DNA from: Nocardia brasiliensis NBRC 14402
Lineage (GTDB): Bacteria > Actinomycetota > Actinomycetes > Mycobacteriales > Mycobacteriaceae
DNA length: 64,000 nt
Reading direction: 5' to 3'
Assembly (NCBI RefSeq): GCF_000308475.2
Contig: NZ_BAFT02000078.1
Coordinates: 24,686-88,685, forward strand
Of the stretch, positions 25,726-34,420 are shown piece by piece; position 1 is the stretch's first letter, and every line of letters begins with the position of its first letter. Under the pieces are notes generated by a model. The model saw only the letters and a list, made by a program, of their open reading frames with translations. It did no database searches and was not told the origin of the DNA. A program made the position numbers and the translations under genes.

Positions 25726-26364
25726 ATGCACATCGCCATTCTCACTTTCGAGGGCTACAACGAACTCGATTCGCTCATCGCGCTCGGCGTACTGAACCGA
25801 ATCCAGCAGCCCGGCCGACGCATTTCGATCGCCTGCCCTACCGAGCGGGTCCGTTCGATGAACGGCGTGGTGATCGAATCCATGGCCACGCTCGAAGAGG
25901 CGGCCGCGGCGGACGCGGTGATCGTCGGCAGCGGGTCCCGCACCCGCGAAGTCGTCGAGGACCGGGCGCTCATGGCCCGGCTGCGGCTCGATCCGTCCCG
26001 GCAGCTGCTGGCCGGACAGTGTTCGGGGACCTTGATTCTGGCGAAACTCGGGCTGCTCGACGACATTCCCGCCTGCACCGACCTGACCACCAAACCGTGG
26101 GTGCAGGCGGCCGGGGTGGACGTGCTCGAACAACCGCTGTTCGCGAAAGGCGATATCGCGACGGCGGGCGGCTGCCTCGCCGCGCACTATCTCGCGGCCT
26201 GGTTGATCGCCCGGCTGGACGGCATCGGGGCGGCCGAAACCGCCTTGCATTACGTGGCTCCCGTCGGCGAGAAGGACGAATACGTGCGCCGCGCGATGCG
26301 AAACATCGCGCCTTATCTGCCGATGGAACCGGCCACCCTCGAGGCGGGTGTGCGCGCGCACTAA
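25726..26364 (+). CDS. DJ-1/PfpI family protein
   Basis: A 212-residue protein of the DJ-1/PfpI/GATase-1-like fold. It begins MHIAILTFEGYNELDSLIAL and has the nucleophile-elbow region LLAGQCSGTLILAKLGLLDD, where Cys in QCSG sits at the usual position; AGGCLAAHYLAAWLI follows. Members act as isonitrile hydratases, glyoxalases or chaperones, so the reaction is open. It is controlled, it seems, by the divergent MocR gene. The prolyl-tRNA synthetase starts 10 bp after its stop, so the two are likely cotranscribed. Confidence 0.8.
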   Translation: MHIAILTFEGYNELDSLIALGVLNRIQQPGRRISIACPTERVRSMNGVVIESMATLEEAAAADAVIVGSGSRTREVVEDRALMARLRLDPSRQLLAGQCSGTLILAKLGLLDDIPACTDLTTKPWVQAAGVDVLEQPLFAKGDIATAGGCLAAHYLAAWLIARLDGIGAAETALHYVAPVGEKDEYVRRAMRNIAPYLPMEPATLEAGVRAH

Positions 26365-26374
26365 TCTCTGGGGC

Positions 26375-27814
26375 ATGGCACGGGACGAGCGCGGGGTAAC
26401 CGCCCAGAGTGAGGATTTCGCTTCCTGGTACAACGAGGTCGTTTTCAAGGCCGGCCTCGTCGATCGGGGTCCAGCCAAAGGCACCATGGTCATCCGACCG
26501 TATGGGTACCGGGTATGGGAGCAACTGCAGGCCGAACTCGATCGCCGCATCAAAGCCACCGGACACGAGAACGCCTATTTCCCGCTCCTGATCCCGGAAA
26601 GCTACCTCAGCCGCGAAGCCGAACACGTCGAGGGCTTTTCGCCGGAGCTGGCCGTGGTCACCCACGCCGGCGGTAAAGAACTCGAAGAACCGCTGGTGGT
26701 ACGGCCGACCTCGGAAACCATCATCGGCGAGATGATGTCGAAATGGATCAGCTCGCACCGCGATCTGCCCCTGCTGCTCAATCAGTGGGCCAATGTGGTG
26801 CGCTGGGAGCTGCGACCGCGAATGTTCCTGCGCACCACCGAATTCCTGTGGCAGGAGGGGCACACCGCGCACGCCGACGCCGCGGACGCCCGGCGCGAAA
26901 CCATGCTCGCCCTCGACATCTACGACGAGGTGGCGCGAGAGCTGGCCGCGATACCGGTGATTCCGGGCGAGAAGACCCCCGGCGAACGTTTCGCGGGCGC
27001 GGTCACCACGTACACCATCGAGGGCATGATGCGCGACGGCCGCGCGCTCCAGTGCGGCACATCGCATTACATGGGCACCAACTTCGCGACCGCCTTCGAC
27101 ATCCGCTACACCGGCGAAACGGGCCGGGAGGAGTTGTGCCACACCACCTCCTGGGGCATGACCACGCGCATGCTCGGCGCCGTCGTGATGACGCACGGCG
27201 ACGACAAGGGGCTGGTCTTCCCGCCGCGGCTCGCACCGCACCAGGTGGTGATCGTCCCGATCACCCGCGGCGGCAACCCCGCCGTCGAGGCGGCCGCCGA
27301 GGAACTGGCAGGCCGGCTGCGGGCGGCGGGCGTGCGCACCCACGTCGACGCGCGAGCGCAGCTCACTCCGGGGTTCAAGTACAACGAGTGGGAACTGCGC
27401 GGCGTGCCGATCCGGCTCGAACTCGGGCCGCGCGACCTCGAAGCGGGCACCGCCATGATGGTGAAACGCCTCGGCGACGCAGGAAAGCAAGCGGTTCCGC
27501 TGGACTCGCTGCCCGAGACCATGCCGCGGATATTGGACGAGTTCCAAGCGTTCCTGCTCGCCAGGGCCACCGAGTTCCGGGAAAGCCACACCCGCACCGT
27601 CGACACCTGGGCGGATTTCGCCGATGCGGTCGCGACCGGCTGGGCGCTGGCCCTGCACTGCGGCAGCACCGCCTGCGAGGAGGACATCAAGTCCATCACC
27701 GCCGCCACGCCGAGATGTATTCCCTTGCAAGCGGACTCGGCATCCGGAAATTGCGTACGCTGCGGCGCCCCCGCGACGTACGGCAAGCGCGTGATCTTCG
27801 GTCGCGCCTACTGA
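26375..27814 (+). CDS. proS: Prolyl-tRNA synthetase, archaeal/eukaryotic (type 3) form
   Basis: A 479-residue class II prolyl-tRNA synthetase that charges tRNA-Pro with proline. The class II motifs are visible: PLLIPESYL (motif 1 region), NVVRWELRPRMFLRTTEFLWQEGHTAHA (motif 2) and GMTTRMLGAVVMTHGDDKGLVFPPRLAP (motif 3). An anticodon-binding domain follows, then the C-terminal zinc-like domain (CGSTACEEDIKS and CVRCGAPATYG) ending in Tyr, all hallmarks of the archaeal/eukaryotic form. The large editing insertion of the bacterial form is absent. Many actinobacteria carry the roughly 580-residue bacterial enzyme as their housekeeping copy, so this may be a second enzyme. It follows the DJ-1 gene by 10 bp and may share its regulation. 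Confidence 0.9.
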   Translation: MARDERGVTAQSEDFASWYNEVVFKAGLVDRGPAKGTMVIRPYGYRVWEQLQAELDRRIKATGHENAYFPLLIPESYLSREAEHVEGFSPELAVVTHAGGKELEEPLVVRPTSETIIGEMMSKWISSHRDLPLLLNQWANVVRWELRPRMFLRTTEFLWQEGHTAHADAADARRETMLALDIYDEVARELAAIPVIPGEKTPGERFAGAVTTYTIEGMMRDGRALQCGTSHYMGTNFATAFDIRYTGETGREELCHTTSWGMTTRMLGAVVMTHGDDKGLVFPPRLAPHQVVIVPITRGGNPAVEAAAEELAGRLRAAGVRTHVDARAQLTPGFKYNEWELRGVPIRLELGPRDLEAGTAMMVKRLGDAGKQAVPLDSLPETMPRILDEFQAFLLARATEFRESHTRTVDTWADFADAVATGWALALHCGSTACEEDIKSITAATPRCIPLQADSASGNCVRCGAPATYGKRVIFGRAY

Positions 27815-27824
27815 TCAGCGCGAA

Positions 27825-28451
27825 TCAGCTGGTCTGCACAGCGATTCGGAGGCCGAACACAACCAGCAGGGTGCCCATCACGGTGTCGATGGCGCGGCGC
27901 ACACTCTGCCGCGCCAATACCCCGCGCAGCGCGTCGACCACGTTCGCCAGCACGGTGAACCAGGTCAGCGACACCAGCGCGGCGATGACGCCGAGCGAGA
28001 TGCTGTCGGCGGCAGTCGGTTCGGCGGGCAGGAACTGGGGCAGCAGCGCGATGAAGAACACCGCGACCTTCGGATTGAGCAGATTGGTCAGCAGCCCCTG
28101 CCGGAACGCCGCCGCCGTGCCCGGCCGGTTCGCCAGCGCCTCGCCGGTCACGTCGTAGCCGCCGCGACGCGCGGCCAGCAGGGCGCGCACGCCGAGCACC
28201 ATCAGGTACGCCGCCCCGATAAGCTTGACCACGGTGAACGCCACCGCCGACGCGGCGAGCAGCCCGGCCACACCGAGCGCGCTCACCACCGACCAGCCGA
28301 AGACGCCGGCGGCGATCCCGGCCGCACAGGCCATCCCGGCCCGCCGTCCCGACAGCACCGAACTCCGGGTGACGATCACGAAATCCGGACCCGGCGACAT
28401 CGCCGCCACCAATACCACGCCACCCAGGGCGAGCGCCTGCGCTGTAGACAT
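27825..28451 (-). CDS. LysE/RhtB family exporter
   Basis: A 208-residue membrane protein with five to six helices, typical of RhtB/LysE amino-acid exporters. The N-terminal signature is SPGPDFVIVTRSSVLSGRRAG, and LLTNLLNPKVAVFFIALLPQF is the conserved central segment. It probably exports an amino acid or homoserine-lactone-like molecule; the substrate cannot be read. ATG 28451 is used; a GTG directly before it is also possible. It converges on proS with a 10-bp gap. Confidence 0.85.
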   Translation of the reverse strand: MSTAQALALGGVVLVAAMSPGPDFVIVTRSSVLSGRRAGMACAAGIAAGVFGWSVVSALGVAGLLAASAVAFTVVKLIGAAYLMVLGVRALLAARRGGYDVTGEALANRPGTAAAFRQGLLTNLLNPKVAVFFIALLPQFLPAEPTAADSISLGVIAALVSLTWFTVLANVVDALRGVLARQSVRRAIDTVMGTLLVVFGLRIAVQTS

Positions 28452-28505
28452 CACCTCGTCACCCTAACGAGCACGTGAGCCGCCAGGTAGCGGGTTTCGA
28501 CCCGT

Positions 28506-28760
28506 CTAGCCCTCGGGATAGAAGACGAACAAGGTACAGCCGGTCGTCGTCTGCGGGATGTGCGACGAACCGGCGGGAGCGTGGATGAACGAGCCCGCGG
28601 GATAGTCCCGATCCCCGTCGTTGAAGATCCCGGCGACCACGTAGACCTCCTCGGGCCCGGGTTCGTGCACGTCGATGCCCTCCCAGCAGGCGCCGGGGTC
28701 CAGCTCGAGGACGTTCGCGCTCGCGCCCTGCGCGCCGCGCCACAGCGGGCGGACCCGAAT
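28506..28760 (-). pseudogene. 5'-truncated cupin-domain gene
   Basis: Reading the minus strand from about 28760 gives 84 codons of a clear cupin: RVRPLWRGAQGAS…, then GIDVHEPGPEEVYVVAGIFN, PAGSFIHAPAGSSHIPQTTT and FVFYPEG before TAG. These are the metal-binding beta-barrel motifs of ChrR-like cupins. No ATG, GTG or TTG start precedes the homology, and it stops where AraC sequence of the opposite strand begins. The first 15-20 residues and the promoter are missing, so it is taken as a remnant. Confidence 0.7.
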
Positions 28761-29090
28761 ATCGACGGTTCGCTGGCGCCGCTGCTGGACTGGATCACCG
28801 AGCGGCTCGGCGAACCGCTCACGGTCGAGGACTTGGCCGCGCGGGCCGGCGTCTCCCCCCGCACACTCGCCCGCCGCTTCACCGATCAGCTCGGCATCGG
28901 TCCCGGCCAGTGGCTGCTCGCCCAGCGCATCACCGAGGCCCGCACCCTGCTCGAAACCACCGACCTCCCAGTGGAATCCGTCGCGCGCCGAGCCGGCCTG
29001 TCCTCCGCCACCAATCTCCGCCGACGCTTCCTACGCGCCCTCGGCACCACCCCCGGCGCCTACCGCCGCGCATTCCGCACCACCGATTGA
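28758..29090 (+). pseudogene. 5'-truncated AraC family regulator
   Basis: About 110 codons of the C-terminal double helix-turn-helix of an AraC/GlxA-type regulator: SLAPLLDWITERLGEPLTVE, LAARAGVSPRTLARRFTDQL and ATNLRRRFLRALGTTPGAYR. The amidase-like or sensor domain of about 200 residues is absent. Open frame does continue upstream to a possible start at 28560, but those codons are the reverse of the cupin remnant and not AraC-like. It is best seen as one side of a deletion joint; a short DNA-binding protein could still be made. Confidence 0.7.
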
Positions 29091-29117
29091 CCTCAACCAT
29101 AGTTGAGATCGAACAAT
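29087..29117 (+). promoter_or_regulatory. MerR-type promoter with 19-bp spacer, leaderless
   Basis: TTGACC (29087-29092) and AACAAT (29112-29117) are separated by 19 bp, the long spacer characteristic of MerR-family promoters. The spacer holds the perfect dyad CTCAAC-CATA-GTTGAG (29092-29107). The downstream ATG lies six bases after the -10, where transcription would begin, so the mRNA should be leaderless. No merR-like gene is in the window. Confidence 0.65.
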
Positions 29118-29123
29118 GGGCGC

Positions 29124-29546
29124 ATGACCGATATCGAAGCGGCCAGGCAGCTCCTGGACCACGCCACCGAACTCTGGATTCGGCACGAGATGCGAGAGTG
29201 GGGACGACTTTTCACCGAAGACTGCGACTTCATCACGCACCGCGGGGTGTGGTGGCGCTCGCGCGCGGACAACGTCCTCGGACACGAGGACGTACCGGAA
29301 TCCGTTCTGGCACAGAAGAAGAACTACACCCAGACGGTGCTCGACATCCGGCTCATCGCCCCGGACGTGGTGCTGGCGCACACCGAGTGGTCGTGGCCCG
29401 ATCACCTGCTGCCGGGTGCGGCCGCGGGCGAGGACCGACGCGGCCTGGTCACCATGGTGCTGGTCCGGCGGGACGGGCGCTGGCTGATCCGGGCCGCGCA
29501 CAACACGCGGTTGAACGGACTCGACGATTTCGCCTCGACCGGATAG
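29124..29546 (+). CDS. SnoaL/NTF2-like (SgcJ/EcaC-type) protein
   Basis: A 140-residue single-domain protein with the NTF2-like cone: an N-terminal helix (ARQLLDHATELWIRHEMREWGRLFTEDCDFITHRG), strands carrying LIAPDVVLAHTEWSW and the closing VTMVLVRRDGRWLIRAAHNT. Such proteins act as small isomerases, hydrolases or dehydratases, or are catalytically silent binders; no specific substrate is evident. Its start sits at the predicted transcription start of a MerR-type promoter, so it is probably induced by a stress or drug signal. Confidence 0.72.
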   Translation: MTDIEAARQLLDHATELWIRHEMREWGRLFTEDCDFITHRGVWWRSRADNVLGHEDVPESVLAQKKNYTQTVLDIRLIAPDVVLAHTEWSWPDHLLPGAAAGEDRRGLVTMVLVRRDGRWLIRAAHNTRLNGLDDFASTG

Positions 29547-29671
29547 TCCGCGCCGGGATCGGGAAGCCTGTGGGGCGCGGCGGGAGGTTTCGGGATCGTG
29601 GACGGGTTCGTGCCGGACAATGTGCTGGACCAGCCGGTGTCGGACTTCGATGCCGCAGTGAGGGAGGTTCT

Positions 29672-30532
29672 GTGGTGCGGTCGGCGAAAAGGTATGGGGT
29701 GGCGCTGGGTGCGACGCTGATCGTGGCGCTCGGCGCGTGTGGGACCGACGACGCGAGCGACGGCGCTTCGAGCAGTTCGCCGCAGGTGCAGCAGCAACAG
29801 GCGACGAGCGCGTCCGCGCCGCCGGGCACCGGTGCCGCACCGCCGACCCGTGATGCGGATCCGGCCGAGATCACTTCCGGGGGATCGACATATACGGTCC
29901 GGCGGGTCGAGGTGCCCAACGGCGTCGGAACCACCGATCAGGCGGCTTCGCTGGAACTGTCCGGCGGCGATGCGCGGGTGACCGAGGTGTTCAACCGCGG
30001 GGTGCGTACATACGTCAAGGAACAGGTCGACCTGGTGAACGGCGGTGACGACCAACGCGAACGCGCCGTCTCGACCACCGGCGAGCTCTTCAGCACCGAG
30101 CGCACGGTCAGCGAAGTGGTCTCGGGCCTCATCGTTTTCGAGAAGGCGGCACATCCCACCAAGATCCTGGGCACCATCACCACCGACAGCCGCACCGCGC
30201 GGCCGATCCTGATCGGCGACCTGTTCACCGACCCGGCCACCGGGCTCGCCGAATTGGCCAGGGCCACCACGGAAGCGACCCGCGCGGTGTATCCGGAGCT
30301 GGCCGACAGCAAGACCATCACCGACGCACTGCAGCCGACGGAACGAAACTACGCGAACTGGGTGCCCACCCCCACGGGCGTGCAGATCCATATCGACACC
30401 GGCGTCTACGTGTACGGGTATCCGTGCGTACAGGTGCCCTGGTCGCGGTTGCGCCCGACGCTCGGCCCGGCGCTGCGAGCGGTAGCGGAGAAAGCACCCG
30501 ACACGGCACCGGCGACCTGCGGCTTGCATTGA
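29672..30532 (+). CDS. Lipoprotein with RsiV/DUF3298-like domain
   Basis: A 286-residue lipoprotein. The signal sequence ends in the lipobox LGAC (Cys at about residue 24), followed by a Ser/Gln-rich linker. The C-terminal domain (GLIVFEKAAHPTKILGTITT, IGDLFTDPATGLAELARATT and a NWVPTPTGVQIHIDTGVYVYG barrel edge) resembles the DUF3298 module of RsiV-like proteins. It is probably a surface protein that binds cell-wall or host material; the function is unknown. GTG 29672 follows GGGAGG; a second GTG three bases on is equally placed. Long in-frame sequence upstream is discarded since the signal peptide begins here. Confidence 0.75.
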   Translation: MVRSAKRYGVALGATLIVALGACGTDDASDGASSSSPQVQQQQATSASAPPGTGAAPPTRDADPAEITSGGSTYTVRRVEVPNGVGTTDQAASLELSGGDARVTEVFNRGVRTYVKEQVDLVNGGDDQRERAVSTTGELFSTERTVSEVVSGLIVFEKAAHPTKILGTITTDSRTARPILIGDLFTDPATGLAELARATTEATRAVYPELADSKTITDALQPTERNYANWVPTPTGVQIHIDTGVYVYGYPCVQVPWSRLRPTLGPALRAVAEKAPDTAPATCGLH

Positions 30533-30712
30533 ACGCCCACCCGGATGAGCACGGGATGTATACCGAACGGGTGAGACCGCGCAGGCCGAATTCGGCCGTC
30601 GGGTAGACGCCGACCATGGGCACGAATATCTAGCGTTCAGCAGAGCGCCTGCCATTCCGGCAGGGGTACGTCGCCGCGGTGCGACGGAAGCTCTTCTGTC
30701 TGTGAGGTTTTG

Positions 30713-32281
30713 ATGCGCGCACACGGCTGTGCCGACACGGCGGCACTGGCGTTCTCGATAGTGATCGCCTCGATGATGCTGACGGCTTGCGGCGAAGCCG
30801 AGGACCCCCGCCCGACCGCGAACGCATTGCCGAATACGTTGCGGGAACAGGTGCTCCACTGGCACGACTGCCGCACCGGACCGGACGACGAGGTGGGCCT
30901 GCGCCTGGCGGCCGTGGGCGCGGTATGCGGAGAGTTCCAGGCGCCGTTGGACTATGCCGATCCGAGCGGCCCCGCACTGTCCATCGCCGTCGCGCGACGT
31001 ACCGCCACCGATACCGCACACCGCCTGGGCACGCTGCTGGTGCAGACCGGCGGCCCCGGGCCGTCCCGGGACGGCGTCGCGATCCTGGTGGACGGACCCG
31101 AAGGCGGCCATCCGGCCACGGCGGCGCTCGCCGAACGCTACGACCTGGTCGGCATGGACCCCCGGTTCTTCGGCGCCAGCGCACCGTTGGACTGCGGTTG
31201 GCCCACCGGCGCCTACCTCGGACTCGCCCAGGCCGCGCCGCGCGACCGGGCAGATTTCGACCGCACCGTGCAGACGGCCCGCGACCTGGCCGCCCGCTGC
31301 GCACCGCAGCGCGACCTGCTCCCCCACGCGTCGACGCGGGCCGTCGCCCGGGACACCGATCTCTTGCGCACGCTGCTGGGTGAACCGAAGATCTCCTATC
31401 TCGGCTGGTCCTGGGGAACGTATCTGGGCGCGGTGTACCTGCAACTGTTCGGCGAGCGCGTCGATCGGGTGGTGCTCGACAGCGCACTGGACCCGGCCGC
31501 ACCGGGCCCGGACCTGACCAGGTCCGCGGCCCCCGCCACCGCCACCGCCCTCGCGGACTGGGCGCGCTGGGTGTCCGCGCACGACGACGAATTCGATTTG
31601 GGCACAACCGAACAAGCCGTGCTACGGTCGGTCGACGAGCTGGTCCGGGCGATCGCCGCGCAGCCGATCTCGCTCGGCGGGCTGACGATCACCGCCGACA
31701 TGGTGCCGGGCCTGCTGCTGACCGTCGACGATTCCGACGAGTACTACGCCGAGTTCAGCAGGCAGGTGGGCACCTTGCGCGATGCCGCCCGCGGTCGCGC
31801 CACCGACCTCGCGCCGGGCCTCGCGCAGAAGCTCGCGCTGTACGCCGAGACCACCGCGGCACCCGAATTCGGTTTCAGCGCAACGGTGGCCAACCAGTGC
31901 GCCGACCGTCCCGCCCGCGACCCCGAGGCCTACTTCACCGATATCCAGCGGCATCGCGACGCGGAACCGATGTTCGGGGCGCTGGCCCGGCATCTCACGC
32001 CGTGCGCGGTGTGGCCGACGGAGCCTGCCGAACCCGCCGTCGAGATCGGCAACCCCCATGCGGCGCTGCTCATCGGCGCGTCCGGCGATCCGGTGGCACC
32101 GGCGGCCGGACAGCGGGCGATGCGCCGGGCCCTGTCCGGTGCCCGATCGCTCACGCTGGCGGACGCCTTCCGCCACGGCGTGTACCTCTTCGATCCGGCT
32201 CCGTGCCTCGACGCCGCGGTCGACGACTACCTGCTGAACGGCACACTTCCCGCGGCCGACGCGGTGTGCGAGCGCGAGTGA
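30713..32281 (+). CDS. Secreted TAP-like alpha/beta-hydrolase lipoprotein
   Basis: A 522-residue lipoprotein peptidase of the tripeptidyl-aminopeptidase (S33) type. The signal peptide ends in the lipobox LTAC. The nucleophile elbow is GWSWGTY, preceded by the oxyanion region LLVQTGGPGPSRDG; the C-terminal TAP-like domain carries the Asp (GASGDPVAP) and the His (DAFRHGVYLF). It should cleave N-terminal peptides or small ester/amide substrates at the cell surface; the mycobacterial Hip1/CaeA proteases are relatives. ATG 30713 follows GAGG. It ends one base from the convergent response-regulator stop. Confidence 0.85.
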   Translation: MRAHGCADTAALAFSIVIASMMLTACGEAEDPRPTANALPNTLREQVLHWHDCRTGPDDEVGLRLAAVGAVCGEFQAPLDYADPSGPALSIAVARRTATDTAHRLGTLLVQTGGPGPSRDGVAILVDGPEGGHPATAALAERYDLVGMDPRFFGASAPLDCGWPTGAYLGLAQAAPRDRADFDRTVQTARDLAARCAPQRDLLPHASTRAVARDTDLLRTLLGEPKISYLGWSWGTYLGAVYLQLFGERVDRVVLDSALDPAAPGPDLTRSAAPATATALADWARWVSAHDDEFDLGTTEQAVLRSVDELVRAIAAQPISLGGLTITADMVPGLLLTVDDSDEYYAEFSRQVGTLRDAARGRATDLAPGLAQKLALYAETTAAPEFGFSATVANQCADRPARDPEAYFTDIQRHRDAEPMFGALARHLTPCAVWPTEPAEPAVEIGNPHAALLIGASGDPVAPAAGQRAMRRALSGARSLTLADAFRHGVYLFDPAPCLDAAVDDYLLNGTLPAADAVCERE

Positions 32282-32282
32282 G

Positions 32283-32936
32283 CTAGCGCGAGCCGGGCTG
32301 CCGCAGCCCGGCTTCGTGGGCGACGATCACCGCCTGCACCCGGTCGCGTACCCCGAGTTTGGTAAGGATATGGCGCACATGGGTTTTCACGGTTCCCTCG
32401 CCGACCGCGAGCACGGTCGCGATCTCGGCGTTGGACAGCCCTCGCGCCAGCACCCGCAATACCGCGGTCTCGCGCTCGGTCAGCGTCGCCACCAACCGGC
32501 GGGCGGCGGGATCGATCGGCGGGGCGAGCCGGTCGAGCAGGCGCCTGGTCGTCGAGGCGGCCAGCACCGCATCGCCGGCGTGCACCGATCGCACAGCGGA
32601 CAAGAACTGTTCCGGGGGCGCGTCTTTGAGCAGGAACCCGCTGGCGCCCGCGCGCACCGCGGCCACCGCGTAGTCGTCGAGATCGTAGGTGGTCAGCACC
32701 AGTACCTTCGGCGGGTGCGCGCTCGCCAGCAGGTGCCGGGTGGCCGCGATGCCGTCCAGCCGCGGCATGCGCACATCCATCACCACGACGTCGGGACGGA
32801 GTCGCGCGGCCTCGGCGACACCGCTCACCCCGTCGCCCGCCTCGCCGATCACCCGCAGATCCGGCTGGGAGTCCACCACCATCCGGAACCCGGCCCGCAC
32901 CAGCGCCTGGTCCTCGACCAGCAATACCGTGATCAT
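32283..32936 (-). CDS. NarL/LuxR-type response regulator
   Basis: A 217-residue response regulator. The receiver domain has the phosphoacceptor Asp54 (MDVRMPRLDG), Thr82/83 and Lys104 (FLLKDAPPEQ). The C-terminal LuxR helix-turn-helix is LTERETAVLRVLARGLSNAEIATVLAVGEGTVKTHV. Its ATG overlaps the kinase stop by four bases, so the two form an operon and are translationally coupled. The targets are not evident; no obvious regulated gene shares the transcript. Confidence 0.92.
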   Translation of the reverse strand: MITVLLVEDQALVRAGFRMVVDSQPDLRVIGEAGDGVSGVAEAARLRPDVVVMDVRMPRLDGIAATRHLLASAHPPKVLVLTTYDLDDYAVAAVRAGASGFLLKDAPPEQFLSAVRSVHAGDAVLAASTTRRLLDRLAPPIDPAARRLVATLTERETAVLRVLARGLSNAEIATVLAVGEGTVKTHVRHILTKLGVRDRVQAVIVAHEAGLRQPGSR

Positions 32937-34117
32937 CCGGTGTACCCGGCCCGCACCGGGATTCGCGCCGTCAGCACATGCCCGGCCGTCCCCGCGCGCG
33001 GCCGGAGTTCGAGCTCGCCGCCGTAGGCTTCGACCCGTTCGCGCATGCCGACCAGGCCGTAACCCGGGCTGCCCGAAGGCTGCCCGGACGGACCGTCGTC
33101 CCCGACGCTGACCCGCAACCAATCCCGTTCCTGCCGCACCGAAACCTCGGCGCGCGCACCGGGTCCGGCGTGCTTGACGACATTCGTCAACCCCTCCTGG
33201 ACGATCCGATAGACCACCAGCCCCACCCCCGAATCGGTCAGTCCGCACGGCAGCTCGAGCTCCAGGGCCACCGGCACACCCGCGCCGCGGACCTCCTCGA
33301 CCAATCGGTGTATGTCCGAAATACCCACGCGCGGAGCCGGATCCGGTTCCGTCTCGGTGTCCTCGCGCAGCACGCCGATGGCACGGCGGGTCTCGGCCAG
33401 CGCCCGCCTGCCCTGGTCGCCGATGGCCTGCAGGGCGTCGATCGCGGACTGCGGGGCCGCACGCGCGGCATAGCGGCCGCCGTCGGCTTGCGCGACGATC
33501 ACCGCCAGCGAGTGCGCGAGGATGTCGTGCATATCGCGCGCGATCCTGGTGCGCTCGGACAGCACCGCGAGCCGGGCCCGCTCGTCCCGGGTGCGCTCGA
33601 GCAAGGCGGCGTGTTCGGCCAGCGCGCGGAATTCGCCGCGCCGCGCGCGCTGCCACGCGCCGCCCAGCCAGGCCGCGAGCACCGTGCTCGCCAGAAAGCC
33701 GCCGACCAGCACGTGCGCCAGGGCCGACATCGGCAGCTGGGGCCAGCTCCAGCCGCCGAGCACCGCCCCCGCCAGCCCCACGACCAAACCCGTTCGGCTC
33801 CACAGCCGCCGGCTGTGCGCGGCGAGGGTGTACACCGCGATCGGCACGGCGACATCGGCGGGCAGCGCGCCCGTGGTGTCGCGCACCGCGCACCACTGCG
33901 CGAAGGCCACGGCCGCCACGGCGAGCGCCGCCGCCTCCGGCCATCGTCGCCGCACTGTCAATGGGGCGAGCACCAGCACCGACAAGGTGAAGTAGGCGGC
34001 ATCGGCCCCGATCAACAACCCGAACAGCACACAGACGAGGACGAGGAGACCGGCCGTCGCAGCGTCCACCAGCGCCGTGCGCCGGCGCAGCCATCCCACC
34101 ACCCGCTCGTCGACCAC
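32933..34117 (-). CDS. Sensor histidine kinase, HisKA_3 (NarX/DesK-like)
   Basis: A 394-residue membrane histidine kinase. Four to six N-terminal helices span about residues 15-150 (LLVLVCVLFGLLIGADAAYFTL, etc.) with very short loops, so the signal is probably sensed in or at the membrane. The phosphoacceptor His is in RIARDMHDILAHSLAVI, and the ATPase has N (EGLTNVVKHA) and G boxes (GDDGPSG, GYGLVGMRERV). It begins with GTG and partners the response regulator it overlaps. Confidence 0.9.
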   Translation of the reverse strand: MVDERVVGWLRRRTALVDAATAGLLVLVCVLFGLLIGADAAYFTLSVLVLAPLTVRRRWPEAAALAVAAVAFAQWCAVRDTTGALPADVAVPIAVYTLAAHSRRLWSRTGLVVGLAGAVLGGWSWPQLPMSALAHVLVGGFLASTVLAAWLGGAWQRARRGEFRALAEHAALLERTRDERARLAVLSERTRIARDMHDILAHSLAVIVAQADGGRYAARAAPQSAIDALQAIGDQGRRALAETRRAIGVLREDTETEPDPAPRVGISDIHRLVEEVRGAGVPVALELELPCGLTDSGVGLVVYRIVQEGLTNVVKHAGPGARAEVSVRQERDWLRVSVGDDGPSGQPSGSPGYGLVGMRERVEAYGGELELRPRAGTAGHVLTARIPVRAGYTG

Positions 34118-34420
34118 CCGACCACCCTAGATCTCGCAGCGTCGCACCACCTCTGCCCGCAGGATGACCCCGTCGCCACAGTCCGTACGCCGCAGGGCAT
34201 ATCCGCCCCTCCGGCCGATACGGTGCGTACCGATAGCCGATCGATCGCGCGCCACGCGGGGCGACGCACCGGACAACCGAATTCGCCGGGGAAGTCCAGC
34301 GAAAGTTACGGTAAAACTGGAACCTAGGGGTCTACGATCGAAAATAGCCACGGTTTGCGTAGCGGTGTTGGGGCGCGTGCATCATACTGTCGGCTTTTTC
34401 GAGCAGCGGAGTAGGAGCTC
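34118..34420. other. Intergenic region, promoter of XRE gene
   Basis: The gap between the divergent kinase and XRE genes. The last 120 bp is AT-richer (AAAGTTACGGTAAAACTGG; TACGATCGAAAATAG) and probably holds the XRE promoter, with AGGAG before its ATG. No palindrome, hairpin or small gene is evident in the rest. Confidence 0.4.

Noticed and set aside
28560..28757. The first 66 codons of the open frame leading into the AraC remnant as a real N-terminal domain
   Set aside because: They are the reverse complement of a recognisable cupin and show no similarity to AraC sensor domains.
28910..29671. Long upstream extension of the lipoprotein gene at 29672
   Set aside because: The signal peptide and lipobox begin right after GGGAGG/GTG at 29672, and the extension overlaps two other genes in a different frame.
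29402..31615. A 737-codon minus-strand frame across two lipoprotein genes
   Set aside because: It spans the intergenic region between two genes with lipoboxes and conserved catalytic motifs; no family resemblance.
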